Positions 45,890 through 56,383 of a stretch of DNA of 64,000 nt are shown one piece after another (position 1 is the stretch's first letter; each line of letters starts with the position of its first letter). The translations under genes were made by a program, and so were the position numbers. Location: assembly GCF_900128995.1 (NCBI RefSeq), contig NZ_FQUE01000008.1:62001-126000 (forward strand), in the 5' to 3' direction. Under the pieces are notes generated by a model that had not been told where the DNA came from, searched no databases, and saw only the letters and a list, made by a program, of their open reading frames with translations. This stretch comes from Loktanella atrilutea. Its GTDB lineage: Bacteria; Pseudomonadota; Alphaproteobacteria; Rhodobacterales; Rhodobacteraceae.

Positions 45890-47410
45890 TCAGACCGGCT
45901 TGCCCGCGTCCAGCCGCGCCAGAATGTCATCGCCCTCGGCGATGATCGTCGCGCGCTTGTCCGCATCCATCCGGTCCCAGTTCGCGTAGATGCGCCCGAT
46001 CCGGGGATTGCCTTCGAAGATCTTCCGGTGCCGGTCCATGAAATGCCAGTAAAGCAGGTTGAAGGGACAGGCCCCCTCTCCCGTCTTCTTGCCGACGCTG
46101 TAGGAACAGGCGCCGCAATAGTCGGACATCTTGTGGATGTAGTTGCCTGAACTGACGTAGGGCTTGCTGGCGATGATGCCGCCGTCGGCGAACTGGCTCA
46201 TGCCGATGACATTCGGCGCCTCGACCCATTCGTAGGCGTCGGCGTAGACGGCCAGATACCATTCGTGGACCTGCGCCGGATCGACCCCCGCCAGCAGCGC
46301 GAAATTGCCGGTCACCATCAGCCGCTGGATATGGTGGGCATAGGCCTCTTCCCGCGTCTGTTCCACGCTGCGCTTCATGCAATGCATGAATGTGGGTCCG
46401 CCCCAATAGACGGCGGGCAGGTCGCGGGTGTGCTTCAGACCGTTGCGGGACGTGTAGTCCGGTCCTTCGACGAAATAGATGCCACGCACGTATTCGCGCC
46501 AGCCGATGATCTGGCGGATGAAGCCTTCGGCCGCGTTGATCGGCGCGTCGCCGGCCTGCCATGCCGCCTCGACCGCCTGACAGACTTCCATCGGGTCCAG
46601 CAGGCCCGCGTTGATGTAAAGTCCGACGATCCCGTGGTAGAGGAAGCGATTGTCGTCCAGCATCGCATCCTGATAGTCGCCGAACTGCGGCAGGCCGTTC
46701 TTGACCCAATGGGCCAGATGTTGCCGCGCCTGCCCCCGGTCGGTTGCGAACCAGAAATCGTCCAGATCGCCGAAGTTGTCCGCGAACCGCTCGCGCACGA
46801 GGTCCAGCACCTCCTGCACCGTGTCATCGGGCGTGAACCGCATCGGACCGCTGTAATCCACCGTCCCCGGCGCCGGCTTGCGGTTGTCGTGGTCATAGTT
46901 CCACTGACCGCCCGCGGGATCCTCGCCCTCCATCATCAGGCCGGTCTTGCGGCGCATGTCGCGATAGAAATACTCCATCCGCAGCGCCTTGCGCCCCTTC
47001 GCCCAACTTTCGAAATCCTTGTGGGACGCGATGAACCGGTCGTCCGGGCGCTGCTCCACCTGCACCGGGCAATGGGTCAGCGCCTCGATCAGACGCCATT
47101 CGCCGGGTTCCGTCGCGATGACGCGGTCGGCGCCGTGCCGTTCTGCCGCGGCCAGCAGCGCGCCGCAGATGCTTGTCTCGCCCTCCTCGAACCGGGCGTA
47201 GTCCACAGTCCATCCATCGTTACTCAGCCGTTCGGCAAACTTTCGCATCGCCGCGAACAGGAAAGCGATCTTCTTGGGGTGATGCTTGACGTAGGACGCC
47301 TCGTCCGCAACCTCTGCCATGACGACGACGTCGCTATCCCTGTCGCCCGCACGCAGGGCAGAGAGATTGTCCGACAGCTGGTCGCCCAGCACGAGGATCA
47401 GGTTCACCAC
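45890..47410 (-). CDS. FeS-type cryptochrome/photolyase (PhrB-like)
   Basis: 506 residues. LILVLGDQLSDNLSAL begins the antenna domain, and IIGWREYVRGIYF with NVIGMSQFADGGIIASKPYV form the FAD region. Cysteines at FMHCMKRS and in the cluster DYCGACSYSVGKKTGEGACP are placed like the four ligands of the [4Fe-4S] cluster in Agrobacterium PhrB, a (6-4) photolyase. It repairs UV (6-4) photoproducts with light. The gene starts seven bases inside the upstream SDR gene, so the two are coupled. Confidence 0.9.
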   Translation of the reverse strand: MVNLILVLGDQLSDNLSALRAGDRDSDVVVMAEVADEASYVKHHPKKIAFLFAAMRKFAERLSNDGWTVDYARFEEGETSICGALLAAAERHGADRVIATEPGEWRLIEALTHCPVQVEQRPDDRFIASHKDFESWAKGRKALRMEYFYRDMRRKTGLMMEGEDPAGGQWNYDHDNRKPAPGTVDYSGPMRFTPDDTVQEVLDLVRERFADNFGDLDDFWFATDRGQARQHLAHWVKNGLPQFGDYQDAMLDDNRFLYHGIVGLYINAGLLDPMEVCQAVEAAWQAGDAPINAAEGFIRQIIGWREYVRGIYFVEGPDYTSRNGLKHTRDLPAVYWGGPTFMHCMKRSVEQTREEAYAHHIQRLMVTGNFALLAGVDPAQVHEWYLAVYADAYEWVEAPNVIGMSQFADGGIIASKPYVSSGNYIHKMSDYCGACSYSVGKKTGEGACPFNLLYWHFMDRHRKIFEGNPRIGRIYANWDRMDADKRATIIAEGDDILARLDAGKPV

Positions 47411-48060
47411 GGGATCGCCTCTGCCGCGTAATCGAAGAAGCCGCCGGTGTCGTCCCGCGACAGACCTTCCATCACGCGGATCAAATTCGCCGCCGCCGCG
47501 TCTGCCGTTACCGTCTTGTGGTGCCCCGCGTAATCGGCGGTGAAGGGCGTCTCGACCGTGCCGGGATGCAGGGCGACGACGATGCTGTCCTTGTGGGATC
47601 GCCCAAGTTCGATAGCGGCACCATGCACGATCTGGTTCAGCGCCGCCTTCGATGCCCGGTAGCTGTACCAGCCGCCGATACGGTTGTCGCCGATGGACCC
47701 GACCCGCGCCGACAGGACCGCACAGACCGACCGCCCCCTGCGCGGCAGCAGGCGCGCGGCATGGCGCAGGATCAGCGCGGGCCCGATGGCGTTGACGGCC
47801 ATGACCTGTCCCATCGCGCCCGCGTCGATGGCGTCCAGCGACTTCTCTGGCGTGCCCAGCACGCCCACAGCGACGAAGATCAGGTCGAAGGACCCCTCGA
47901 CCGCGTCCATCACGCGCGCGACCGATCCCGCATCCGTGACGTCCAGCCCGTCCGCGCTGCGCGACAGCGTCGTCACCGCGTCACCCCGGTCCCGCAGGGC
48001 TTTTGCCACCGCCCGCCCGATCCCGCCGGAGGCGCCGATCACCAGCGCCCTAATCGGCAT
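47404..48060 (-). CDS. short-chain dehydrogenase (C-factor type)
   Basis: 218 residues. VIGASGGIGRAVAKALRDRG is the NAD(P)-binding motif, ARVGSIGDNRIGGWYSYRAS carries the catalytic Ser and Tyr (Y-x3-K: YRASKAAL), and FVAVGVLGTPEKSLDAIDA matches the C-factor/CsgA-like subgroup often found next to PhrB-type photolyase genes. Substrate unknown. Stop overlaps the photolyase start, and its own start overlaps the end of another SDR gene by 11 bases. Confidence 0.88.
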   Translation of the reverse strand: MPIRALVIGASGGIGRAVAKALRDRGDAVTTLSRSADGLDVTDAGSVARVMDAVEGSFDLIFVAVGVLGTPEKSLDAIDAGAMGQVMAVNAIGPALILRHAARLLPRRGRSVCAVLSARVGSIGDNRIGGWYSYRASKAALNQIVHGAAIELGRSHKDSIVVALHPGTVETPFTADYAGHHKTVTADAAAANLIRVMEGLSRDDTGGFFDYAAEAIPW

Positions 48061-48739
48061 AAATCATCTTGCGTGTCATGCCGCCGTCCACGGTCAGCAC
48101 CTGCCCCGTCACGAACGCCGCATCCGCCAGGTATCGCAAGGCCCCGACGATATCGGCGACCCGCCCCGCCCGGCCGACCGGATGCTGGGCGTGATCGACG
48201 TCCCGCAGGTCGTCCCACCCGTCCGTCACGATCCAGCCGGGCGCAATCGCGTTCACCCGCACTTCCGGCCCGAGGGAGATGGCCAGCGCATGGGTCAGCG
48301 CCACGATCCCGCCCTTGGAGGCGGCATAGGCCTCGCTGTGGGGTTCCGACATGGCGTGACGGGTGGAGGCCATGTTCACGATGGCTCCCTTCGCCTTGCG
48401 CAGCAACGGCACGGCGGCGCGACACATGAGGAAAGTGCCGGTCAGGTGGCTGTCGGTCACGCGCCGCCAGTCGGCCAGCGACAGATCCTCTACCGGTCCC
48501 CGGTGCGGGTCCGCCAGCCCCGCGTTGTTCACCAGCAGGTCGCAGGCATCGATGCCGCGCCATGCAGCGGCCACGCTCGCCTCGTCCCCTACGTCGCAGA
48601 CGATGCCGGTCACGCCGTCAAGGCTGACCTCGTCCACGTCCAGCCCGAACACGCGCCAGCCGGCGCCTGCATAATCCGCAGCGATCCCCCGCCCGATCCC
48701 CGAGGCGGCCCCCGTCACAACAATCGTCTTCTGTTCCAT
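48050..48739 (-). CDS. short-chain dehydrogenase/reductase
   Basis: 229 residues from ATG 48739. VTGAASGIGRGIAADYAG, LLVNNAGLADPHRGPVEDL, and the active site MASTRHAMSEPHSEAYAASK with Ser and Y-x3-K, then VNAIAPGWIVTDGW, are classical SDR motifs. An ATG 36 bases upstream is rejected because its extra residues are not part of the fold. It leads a three-gene run with the C-factor-type SDR and photolyase. Substrate unknown. Confidence 0.88.
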   Translation of the reverse strand: MEQKTIVVTGAASGIGRGIAADYAGAGWRVFGLDVDEVSLDGVTGIVCDVGDEASVAAAWRGIDACDLLVNNAGLADPHRGPVEDLSLADWRRVTDSHLTGTFLMCRAAVPLLRKAKGAIVNMASTRHAMSEPHSEAYAASKGGIVALTHALAISLGPEVRVNAIAPGWIVTDGWDDLRDVDHAQHPVGRAGRVADIVGALRYLADAAFVTGQVLTVDGGMTRKMIYAD

Positions 48740-48880
48740 GTCGCCTGATCTAGACCCCGAAGGCCCGCGGTCCATCCTTCATCTGGCGGGATAAACTCCG
48801 GGTGAGGCAGTTGCGCGGCCGAGGGCAGCGCCCTCAAAAACGCTCTTTCCATCGCGGAAACCCGCGTTATAGTCGCCCCC

Positions 48881-48943
48881 ATGACGCAGATCGGGTCCAT
48901 CCGGGGCAGCAGCCCGCGTATCCTACGCCTGAACCACGCCTGA
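48881..48943 (+). CDS. candidate leader peptide of leuA
   Basis: 20-codon frame MTQIGSIRGSSPRILRLNHA ending in TGA, 76 bases before leuA. It has one CTA leucine codon (48923-48925), rare in this GC-rich genome, followed two codons later by CTG. TTATAG lies at 48867-48872, so the ATG would be almost at the transcript start. The peptide ends at a hairpin described below. Size, position and rare Leu codon fit a transcription-attenuation leader sensing leucine. No family assignment was possible here. Confidence 0.55.
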   Translation: MTQIGSIRGSSPRILRLNHA

Positions 48944-48985
48944 GCGTGCCTGTCGGCGCGACCGCTCGACCCTGGCCAGCGCCGA
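48935..48985 (+). promoter_or_regulatory. candidate attenuator with alternative hairpins before leuA
   Basis: Three pairings compete: CACGC (48935-48939) with GCGTG (48944-48948), closing over the leader stop; GAGCG (48942-48946) with CGCTC (48963-48967); and TCGGCGC (48953-48959) with GCGCCGA (48979-48985), a seven-pair stem followed by AAAATTT. The second cannot form with either of the other two. This is the order of pause, anti-terminator and terminator structures in amino-acid operon attenuators, though the terminal U-run is short. Confidence 0.5.
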
Positions 48986-49019
48986 AAATTTCCCACACGA
49001 CAGTTCAGGACCACATGAC

Positions 49020-50579
49020 ATGACCGACCGCGTTCTCATTTTCGACACCACCCTTCGCGATGGCGAACAATCCCCCGGCGCCACGATGACCCACGCGGAA
49101 AAGCTGGAAATCGCCGCAATGCTGGACGACATGGGCGTCGACATCATCGAGGCCGGGTTTCCCATCGCCTCCGAAGGTGACTTCGCCGCCGTGGCGGGCA
49201 TCGCAAAGGCCGCGCGCAACAGCGTGATCTGCGGCCTTTCCCGCGCGAACTTCAAGGACATCGACCGCTGCTGGGAGGCGGTGAAGCACGCCAGGAAGCC
49301 GCGCATCCACACCTTCATCGGCACCTCGCCGCTGCACCGGGCGATCCCCAACCTGACCATGGATCAGATGGCGGAACGCATCCACGACTGCGTGACCCAT
49401 GCCCGCAACCTTTGCGACGACGTGCAGTGGTCGTCGATGGACGCGACCCGGACCGAGTGGGACTTCCTGAAGCGCACGGTCGAGATCGCGATCAGGGCGG
49501 GCGCCACGACGATCAACATTCCCGACACCGTGGGCTATACCGCCCCGGTCGAATCCGCCGACCTGATCCGCCGCCTGATCGCGGAATGCGAAGGCGCGTC
49601 GGAGGTGGTCTTTGCCACCCACTGCCACAACGACCTTGGCATGGCGACGGCGAACAGCCTCGCCGCCGTCGAGGGCGGCGCGCGCCAGATCGAATGCACG
49701 ATCAACGGTCTGGGCGAACGCGCGGGCAATACGGCACTCGAAGAGGTCGTGATGGCGCTGAAGGTGCGCGCCGACATCATGCCCTACCACAGTCAGGTCG
49801 ACACGAAGAAGATCATGGCGATCTCGCGCCGGGTCGCCACCGTGTCGGGCTTTCCGGTGCAGTTCAACAAGGCCATCGTCGGCAAGAACGCCTTCGCCCA
49901 CGAATCCGGCATCCATCAGGACGGCATGCTGAAGAACGCCGAGACCTTCGAGATCATGCGCCCGACCGACGTCGGCCTGACGGAAACCAGCCTCGTCATG
50001 GGCAAGCATTCCGGCCGCGCCGCGCTGCGGTCCAAGCTGTCGGAGCTTGGCTACGAGTTGGCCGACAACCAGTTGTCGGACGTCTTCGTGCGGTTCAAGG
50101 AACTGGCAGACCGCAAGAAGGAGGTCTTCGAGGAGGACCTCGTGGCGCTGATGCGCCAGAACGATGCGGTCGAGGACCGGATCAGGCTGAAATCCCTGCG
50201 CGTGGTCTGCGGCACCGACGGGCCGCAGACGGCCGACATCGTGCTGGAGATCGACGGCAAGGAGCAGTCCGCCAGCACCACCGGCGACGGCCCCGTCGAC
50301 AGCGCCTTCAACGCGGTCAAGGCGCTGTTCGACCACAAGGCGCGGTTGCAGCTCTATCAGGTCCACGCGGTCACCGAAGGCACCGATGCGCAGGCCACCG
50401 TCAGCGTCCGGCTGGAGGAGGACGGCCGTATCGCGACTGGCCAGTCGGCGGATACGGACACGGTCGTCGCCTCGACCAAGGCCTATATCAATGCCCTGAA
50501 CAGGCTGATCGTACGGCGCGAAAAGACGGCGCCGGATCACGACACCAAGGGAATCCACTACAAGGATGCCAGCGCCTGA
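49020..50579 (+). CDS. leuA: 2-isopropylmalate synthase
   Basis: 519 residues. VLIFDTTLRDGEQSPGATMT is the active-site signature, THCHNDLGMATANSLAAVEG carries the metal-binding His pair and NGLGERAGNTALEEVVMAL follows. The C-terminal allosteric domain for leucine feedback is present (residues about 385-505). It condenses acetyl-CoA with 2-oxoisovalerate, first step of leucine synthesis. A leader peptide and alternative hairpins precede it. Confidence 0.96.
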   Translation: MTDRVLIFDTTLRDGEQSPGATMTHAEKLEIAAMLDDMGVDIIEAGFPIASEGDFAAVAGIAKAARNSVICGLSRANFKDIDRCWEAVKHARKPRIHTFIGTSPLHRAIPNLTMDQMAERIHDCVTHARNLCDDVQWSSMDATRTEWDFLKRTVEIAIRAGATTINIPDTVGYTAPVESADLIRRLIAECEGASEVVFATHCHNDLGMATANSLAAVEGGARQIECTINGLGERAGNTALEEVVMALKVRADIMPYHSQVDTKKIMAISRRVATVSGFPVQFNKAIVGKNAFAHESGIHQDGMLKNAETFEIMRPTDVGLTETSLVMGKHSGRAALRSKLSELGYELADNQLSDVFVRFKELADRKKEVFEEDLVALMRQNDAVEDRIRLKSLRVVCGTDGPQTADIVLEIDGKEQSASTTGDGPVDSAFNAVKALFDHKARLQLYQVHAVTEGTDAQATVSVRLEEDGRIATGQSADTDTVVASTKAYINALNRLIVRREKTAPDHDTKGIHYKDASA

Positions 50580-50605
50580 GCGTGGCAAATATCGCAAATT
50601 GACAA

Positions 50606-50643
50606 GTCTGAGGGGCGGATGCGTCAGTATCCGCCCCTCAGAC
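50606..50643 (+). terminator. 15-bp perfect inverted repeat after leuA
   Basis: GTCTGAGGGGCGGAT (50606-50620) pairs perfectly with ATCCGCCCCTCAGAC (50629-50643) over an eight-base loop. It lies 27 bases after the leuA stop and 150 before mreB. The following ATCGTAAAG is not U-rich, so a classical intrinsic terminator is uncertain. A TTGACA is at 50599-50604 just before the stem. Confidence 0.55.
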
Positions 50644-50724
50644 ATCGTAAAGGTGCAAGTGGCAGAAATGCGCCATCCGGCGCCGCAGACGGGGCTTTCA
50701 TTCCGAGGGGGCTTGTCCCTATAA

Positions 50725-51831
<1,107 letters not shown>

Positions 51832-51858
51832 GCTTTCTTCTGAAGGGGCACACCACCC

Positions 51859-52773
51859 TTGGCGCGCGACCGGAACACGCACGACGAATACATCGCCCCG
51901 ATCCGGCGCCTGCTGGTCGGGGTTGCCGTTGTGCTGCTCTTCGGCATCTTCCTTGTCTGGCGCATCGACAGCCCGCGCGTCGAACGCTTTCGCGCCGCCG
52001 TGATCGATCGGGTGGTGCCGTCCTTCGACTGGGCGATGGCGCCGGTGACGGGCCTTGTGGAACTGGTCGGGGATTTCCGCAGCTACGCCGCCCTGAACGA
52101 ACAGAACGGCAACCTGCGCCGCGAGTTGCAGCAGATGAAGGCGTGGAAGGAAGCCGCCCTGCAGCTGGAACAGGAAAACGCGCGCCTGCTGGAACTGAAC
52201 AACGTCCGCCTCGATCCGCAACTGACCTTCGTCACCGGTGTCGTGATGACGGATTCGGGCTCTCCCTTCCGGCAGTCGGTGCTGCTGAACGTGGGCCGCC
52301 GCGACGGCATCGTGGACGGCTGGCCCGCAATGGACGGGCTGGGGCTGGTAGGCCGGATCAGCGGCGTGGGACGCGGCACCGCCCGTGTGATCCTGCTGAC
52401 CGACACCTCCAGCCGGATCCCGGTAACGATCCAGCCCTCTGGGCAGAAGGCGATCCTTGCAGGCGACAACACCCTGAACCCGCCGATCGAGTTCCTCGAA
52501 AACCCCGACACGGTGCGCCCCGGCGACCGCGTCGTGTCCTCCGGCGACGGCGGCGTGTTCCCCGCCGACCTGCTGGTGGGTCAGGTGGCGCTAGGCAGCG
52601 ACCGGCGACTACGGGTGCGTCTGGCGGCGGATTACGGTCGGCTTGAATTCCTGCGCATCCTGCGCGCGCATCCGCACGAGGACATCACCGACCCCGGCGG
52701 GCTGCTGACGCCCGAGGGCGGGCTGATCGGTCCGGTCCTGCCCCGCACCGCCGAGGCGGATCAGGATGGCTGA
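51859..52773 (+). CDS. mreC: cell shape protein MreC
   Basis: 304 residues from a TTG start with AAGGGG about ten bases upstream. One helix (LLVGVAVVLLFGIFLVW), a coiled coil (LNEQNGNLRRELQQMKAWKE) and two beta-barrel domains with VLLNVGRRDGIVDGWPAM and GLVGRISGVGRGTARVILLT are typical. It links MreB to PBP2 in the periplasm. The end overlaps mreD by eight bases. Confidence 0.92.
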   Translation: MARDRNTHDEYIAPIRRLLVGVAVVLLFGIFLVWRIDSPRVERFRAAVIDRVVPSFDWAMAPVTGLVELVGDFRSYAALNEQNGNLRRELQQMKAWKEAALQLEQENARLLELNNVRLDPQLTFVTGVVMTDSGSPFRQSVLLNVGRRDGIVDGWPAMDGLGLVGRISGVGRGTARVILLTDTSSRIPVTIQPSGQKAILAGDNTLNPPIEFLENPDTVRPGDRVVSSGDGGVFPADLLVGQVALGSDRRLRVRLAADYGRLEFLRILRAHPHEDITDPGGLLTPEGGLIGPVLPRTAEADQDG

Positions 52774-53305
52774 GAGTCCCGCCGCGACCCTGTGGACCGG
52801 GCGGGTGGTCTATCTGGCGCTGGCGACGATCGTGATCTTCATCCAACTGCTGCCGCTGGACACCGCGCCGCCGGGATTTGCCGGGCCGGACATCCTGCTG
52901 GCCCTGACCCTCGCCTGGGTCGCGCGACGACCGGCCTACGTCCCCGTCGGCGTGGTGGTCGTGGTCTTTCTGCTGACCGACCTGCTGTTCCAGCGCCCGC
53001 CGGGTCTGTGGGCCGCGCTGGTCGTGATGCTGGTCGAGGCGGTGCGATCACGCTCTCGTGGTCTGCGGAACGTGCCTTTGGCACTGGAATGGGGTACGGT
53101 CGCCGCGGGCATCGTCGCGATCACGCTGGCCAACCGGTTGATCCTGATCGTGGTGATGACGCCGCAGGCGCCGCTGACGCTGACCCTGATCCAGATGGTG
53201 ATGACCATCGCGATCTATCCGGTGGTGGTGGGTATGGGGCACTTCTTCTTTGGTCTGACCCGGCCCGCGCCGGGTCAGGTGGACAGTCGGGGACACAGGC
53301 TATGA
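52766..53305 (+). CDS. mreD: cell shape protein MreD
   Basis: 179 residues with about five membrane helices and the conserved FAGPDILLALTLAWVARRP segment after the first. Length and place between mreC and mrdA support MreD. The ATG lies inside the end of mreC, and the stop overlaps the mrdA start (ATGA). Confidence 0.9.
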   Translation: MAESPAATLWTGRVVYLALATIVIFIQLLPLDTAPPGFAGPDILLALTLAWVARRPAYVPVGVVVVVFLLTDLLFQRPPGLWAALVVMLVEAVRSRSRGLRNVPLALEWGTVAAGIVAITLANRLILIVVMTPQAPLTLTLIQMVMTIAIYPVVVGMGHFFFGLTRPAPGQVDSRGHRL

Positions 53306-55242
53306 AGCGACCGGTCAGGGATCTGGAACAGTCGTCGCGCCGGATCGGGCGGCGGGCCCTGCTGCTGGGATCGGCGCAGCTGGGCGTCGCGGCGGCGCTG
53401 GGGCTGCGGATGCGGTCGATGCAGGTCGAACAGGCCGACCAGTTCCGCCTGCTGGCAGAGGAGAACCGGATCAACATCCGCCTGCTGCCGCCTGCCCGCG
53501 GCCTGATCTTCGACCGTAACGGCATCCCGCTGGCCGAGAACGAGCAGAACTACCGCGTCGTCATGGTGCGAGAGGATGCCGGCGACGTGGACGAGGTGCT
53601 GGCCCGTCTGCAGGATATCGTCGCGCTCGACCCCGCCAATATCGAACGCGCGCGCGAGGACATGCGCAAGCTGTCGTCCTTCGTTCCCGTCATCATCGCC
53701 GACCGCCTGCTGTGGGAGGACGTGGCCAAGATCAACATCAACGCCCCCGCCCTGCCCGGCGTCAGCGCAGAGGTCGGCCTGTCCCGCCGCTATCCCTATG
53801 GCGCCGACGTGGGGCACGTCGTGGGCTACGTCGGGCCGGTCAGCGACTACGACCTCAGCCGCATCGACGATCAGGACCCGCTGCTGCAGATCCCGAAATT
53901 CCAGATCGGCAAGACCGGGGTCGAGAACAAGCTGGAACACACCCTGCGCGGGTCCGCCGGCACCAAGCGGATCGAGGTCAACGCCCTCGGCCGCGTGATG
54001 CGCGAGCTGGACCGGCAGGAAGGCGTCGCCGGCAAGGACATCCAGTTGGGCCTGGACGAGCGGCTGCAATCCTATGCGCAGGCCCGCATGGACGGCGAAA
54101 GCAGCGGCGCCGTGGTCATCGACCTGCAGACGGGCGATCTGCGCGCCATCGCGTCCGCACCGTCGTTCGATCCGAATCTCTTCGTGCGCGGGATTTCGGT
54201 CAAGGACTGGACCGACCTGAACGAGAACAAGTACCGCCCGCTGGCCGCCAAGGCCGTGCAGGGCGCCTATCCGCCGGGGTCGACCTTCAAGATGGTGACG
54301 GGTCTGGCCGCCCTGAACGCGGGCGTCATCAGCCCAGAGGAGACCGTCTATTGCCGCGGCTATACCGTCGTGGCGGGCACCCGGTTCCACTGCTGGAAAC
54401 GCGCGGGGCACGGCAACGTCAATTTCCACGACAGCCTGAAATATTCCTGCGATTGCTATTACTACGAGGTCGCCCAGCGCATCGGCATCGACAAGATGGC
54501 CGAAATGGCACGGACGCTTGGGATCGGGGTAAAGCACGACCTGCCGCTGTCCGCGATCTCGACCGGACTGGCGCCCGACAAGCAGTGGAAGTTAGAGGTG
54601 CGCGGCGAGGACTGGCGCATCGGCGACACGGTGAACGCCGCGATCGGACAGGGCTACGTCCTCGCATCGCCGCTGCAACTGGCGATCATGACGGCGCGGA
54701 TTGCGACCGGCCGGGTGGTGACGCCGCGGCTGGTGAAATCCGTCGACGGCGTCGAGGAGCCCAGCGGCATCGGCGAACCGCTGGACATCAACGAGAATAT
54801 GCTGCGCCGCTGCCGCGCGTCGATGAACGCTGTCATCAACGAAAAGCGCGGCACCGGCGCGCGGGCCAAGGTCATTACCGCCGGCTACGAGATGGCGGGC
54901 AAGACCGGCACCAGTCAGGTCCGCCGTATTACCGCAGAGGAACGCGCCCGCGGCGTCATCAGCAACGATGACCTGCCGTGGGAACGCCGGGACCACGCGC
55001 TCTTCGTCTGCTTCGCGCCGGTCGACAATCCGAAGTTCGCCGTGGCGGTCGTGGTGGAACACGGCGGCGGCGGGTCGACCGCCGCCTCGCCCATTGCGCG
55101 GGACATCATGCTGCAGGCGCTCTACGACGGCCCGCCGCCGCTGGACGCCTATCCTTCCGCCGACCGCGCGCGGATCGAGGAACAGCAGGCGCGGATCGCG
55201 CAGCGCATCACCCAGATCAAGCCCGCGCAGGACCGCGTGTGA
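53302..55242 (+). CDS. mrdA: penicillin-binding protein 2
   Basis: 646 residues. One N-terminal helix (LLLGSAQLGVAAALGLRMR) precedes a dimerisation domain (ARGLIFDRNGIPLAENEQNY). The transpeptidase motifs are S-x-x-K in YPPGSTFKMVTGL, S-x-D in KYSCDCYYYE and KTG in MAGKTGTSQV. It cross-links peptidoglycan during elongation with RodA. Three close Cys (around YCRGY, HCWKR and SCDCYYY) lie in the transpeptidase domain, a pattern of PBP2 proteins that bind zinc. The longer in-frame reading from 52792 is rejected because it runs antisense-like through mreD. Confidence 0.95.
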   Translation: MKRPVRDLEQSSRRIGRRALLLGSAQLGVAAALGLRMRSMQVEQADQFRLLAEENRINIRLLPPARGLIFDRNGIPLAENEQNYRVVMVREDAGDVDEVLARLQDIVALDPANIERAREDMRKLSSFVPVIIADRLLWEDVAKININAPALPGVSAEVGLSRRYPYGADVGHVVGYVGPVSDYDLSRIDDQDPLLQIPKFQIGKTGVENKLEHTLRGSAGTKRIEVNALGRVMRELDRQEGVAGKDIQLGLDERLQSYAQARMDGESSGAVVIDLQTGDLRAIASAPSFDPNLFVRGISVKDWTDLNENKYRPLAAKAVQGAYPPGSTFKMVTGLAALNAGVISPEETVYCRGYTVVAGTRFHCWKRAGHGNVNFHDSLKYSCDCYYYEVAQRIGIDKMAEMARTLGIGVKHDLPLSAISTGLAPDKQWKLEVRGEDWRIGDTVNAAIGQGYVLASPLQLAIMTARIATGRVVTPRLVKSVDGVEEPSGIGEPLDINENMLRRCRASMNAVINEKRGTGARAKVITAGYEMAGKTGTSQVRRITAEERARGVISNDDLPWERRDHALFVCFAPVDNPKFAVAVVVEHGGGGSTAASPIARDIMLQALYDGPPPLDAYPSADRARIEEQQARIAQRITQIKPAQDRV

Positions 55243-55243
55243 C

Positions 55244-56383
55244 ATGAGCTATCTGGCGCATAACACCAAGTTCGTCCCCACCGGGTTTCGCAAGGTCCTT
55301 TACCTGAACTGGCCCGTCATCATCCTGCTGTCGGCGGTGGCCTGCGCGGGGTTCATCATGCTCTATTCCGTCGCCGGCGGCTCGCCCGACCCGTGGATGG
55401 AACCGCAGGTCAAGCGCTTCATCCTCGGGCTGGTCCTGATGATCGGGGTCGGCATGGTGCCGATCTGGTTCTGGCGCAATGTGGCAGGGGTGGCCTTTGG
55501 CGTATCGGTCATGCTGCTGGTCGCGGTAGAGCTGTTCGGCGCCATTGGCATGGGGGCGCAACGCTGGATCGACCTTGGCTTCATGCGGCTGCAACCGTCG
55601 GAGCTGACGAAGATCACCCTCGTGATGTTCCTCGCCGCCTATTACGACTGGCTGCCCACGAACAAGACATCGCATCCCCTGTGGGTCGCGCTGCCGGTCG
55701 TCTTCATCCTCGTGCCGACGGCACTGGTGCTGAAGCAGCCCGACCTTGGCACCGCGCTGCTGTTGCTGATGGGCGGTGGTGCGGTGATGTTCCTGGCAGG
55801 CGTCCATTGGGCCTATTTCGCGACGGTGATCGGCGCGGGTGTCGGCACGGTCTATGCGGTCTTCCTCAGCCGCGGCACGCCGTGGCAACTGCTGAAGGAC
55901 TACCAGTTCCGGCGGATCGACACATTCCTCGATCCGGGCAATGATCCGCTGGGGGCAGGCTATCACATCACGCAGGCCAAGATCGCGCTGGGGTCAGGCG
56001 GCTGGACCGGGCGCGGCTTCATGCAGGGCACCCAAAGCCGCCTGAACTTCCTGCCGGAAAAGCACACCGACTTCATCTTCACCACGCTGGCAGAGGAGTT
56101 CGGCTTCGTCGGCGCCTTCTCCCTGCTGGTGCTCTACATCCTGATCATCGTGTTCTGCGTCGCCTCTGCGATGAACAACAAGGACCGGTTTTCGTCACTT
56201 CTGACCCTTGGAATCGCGATGACATTCTTTCTCTTCTTTTCCGTCAACATGGCGATGGTCATGGGGCTGGCCCCCGTCGTCGGCGTGCCGCTGCCTTTGG
56301 TCAGCTACGGCGGGTCCGCGATGCTGGTGCTGCTCGTGGCCTTCGGGCTGGTGCAATCCGCCCATGTGCACAAGCCGCGATGA
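55244..56383 (+). CDS. rodA: rod shape-determining glycosyltransferase RodA
   Basis: 379 residues with ten or so helices. GAQRWIDLGFMRLQPSELTK is the SEDS signature, and LNFLPEKHTDFIFTTLAEEF carries the catalytic acidic region; VPLPLVSYGGSAMLVLLVAF follows. It polymerises glycan strands from lipid II as partner of PBP2. The ATG at 55244 follows the mrdA stop by one base. The stop overlaps the next gene by four bases. Confidence 0.95.
   Translation: MSYLAHNTKFVPTGFRKVLYLNWPVIILLSAVACAGFIMLYSVAGGSPDPWMEPQVKRFILGLVLMIGVGMVPIWFWRNVAGVAFGVSVMLLVAVELFGAIGMGAQRWIDLGFMRLQPSELTKITLVMFLAAYYDWLPTNKTSHPLWVALPVVFILVPTALVLKQPDLGTALLLLMGGGAVMFLAGVHWAYFATVIGAGVGTVYAVFLSRGTPWQLLKDYQFRRIDTFLDPGNDPLGAGYHITQAKIALGSGGWTGRGFMQGTQSRLNFLPEKHTDFIFTTLAEEFGFVGAFSLLVLYILIIVFCVASAMNNKDRFSSLLTLGIAMTFFLFFSVNMAMVMGLAPVVGVPLPLVSYGGSAMLVLLVAFGLVQSAHVHKPR

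Noticed and set aside
50599-50630. TTGACA at 50599 as an mreB promoter
   Set aside because: No acceptable -10 at 16-19 bases; the region is taken up by the perfect dyad.
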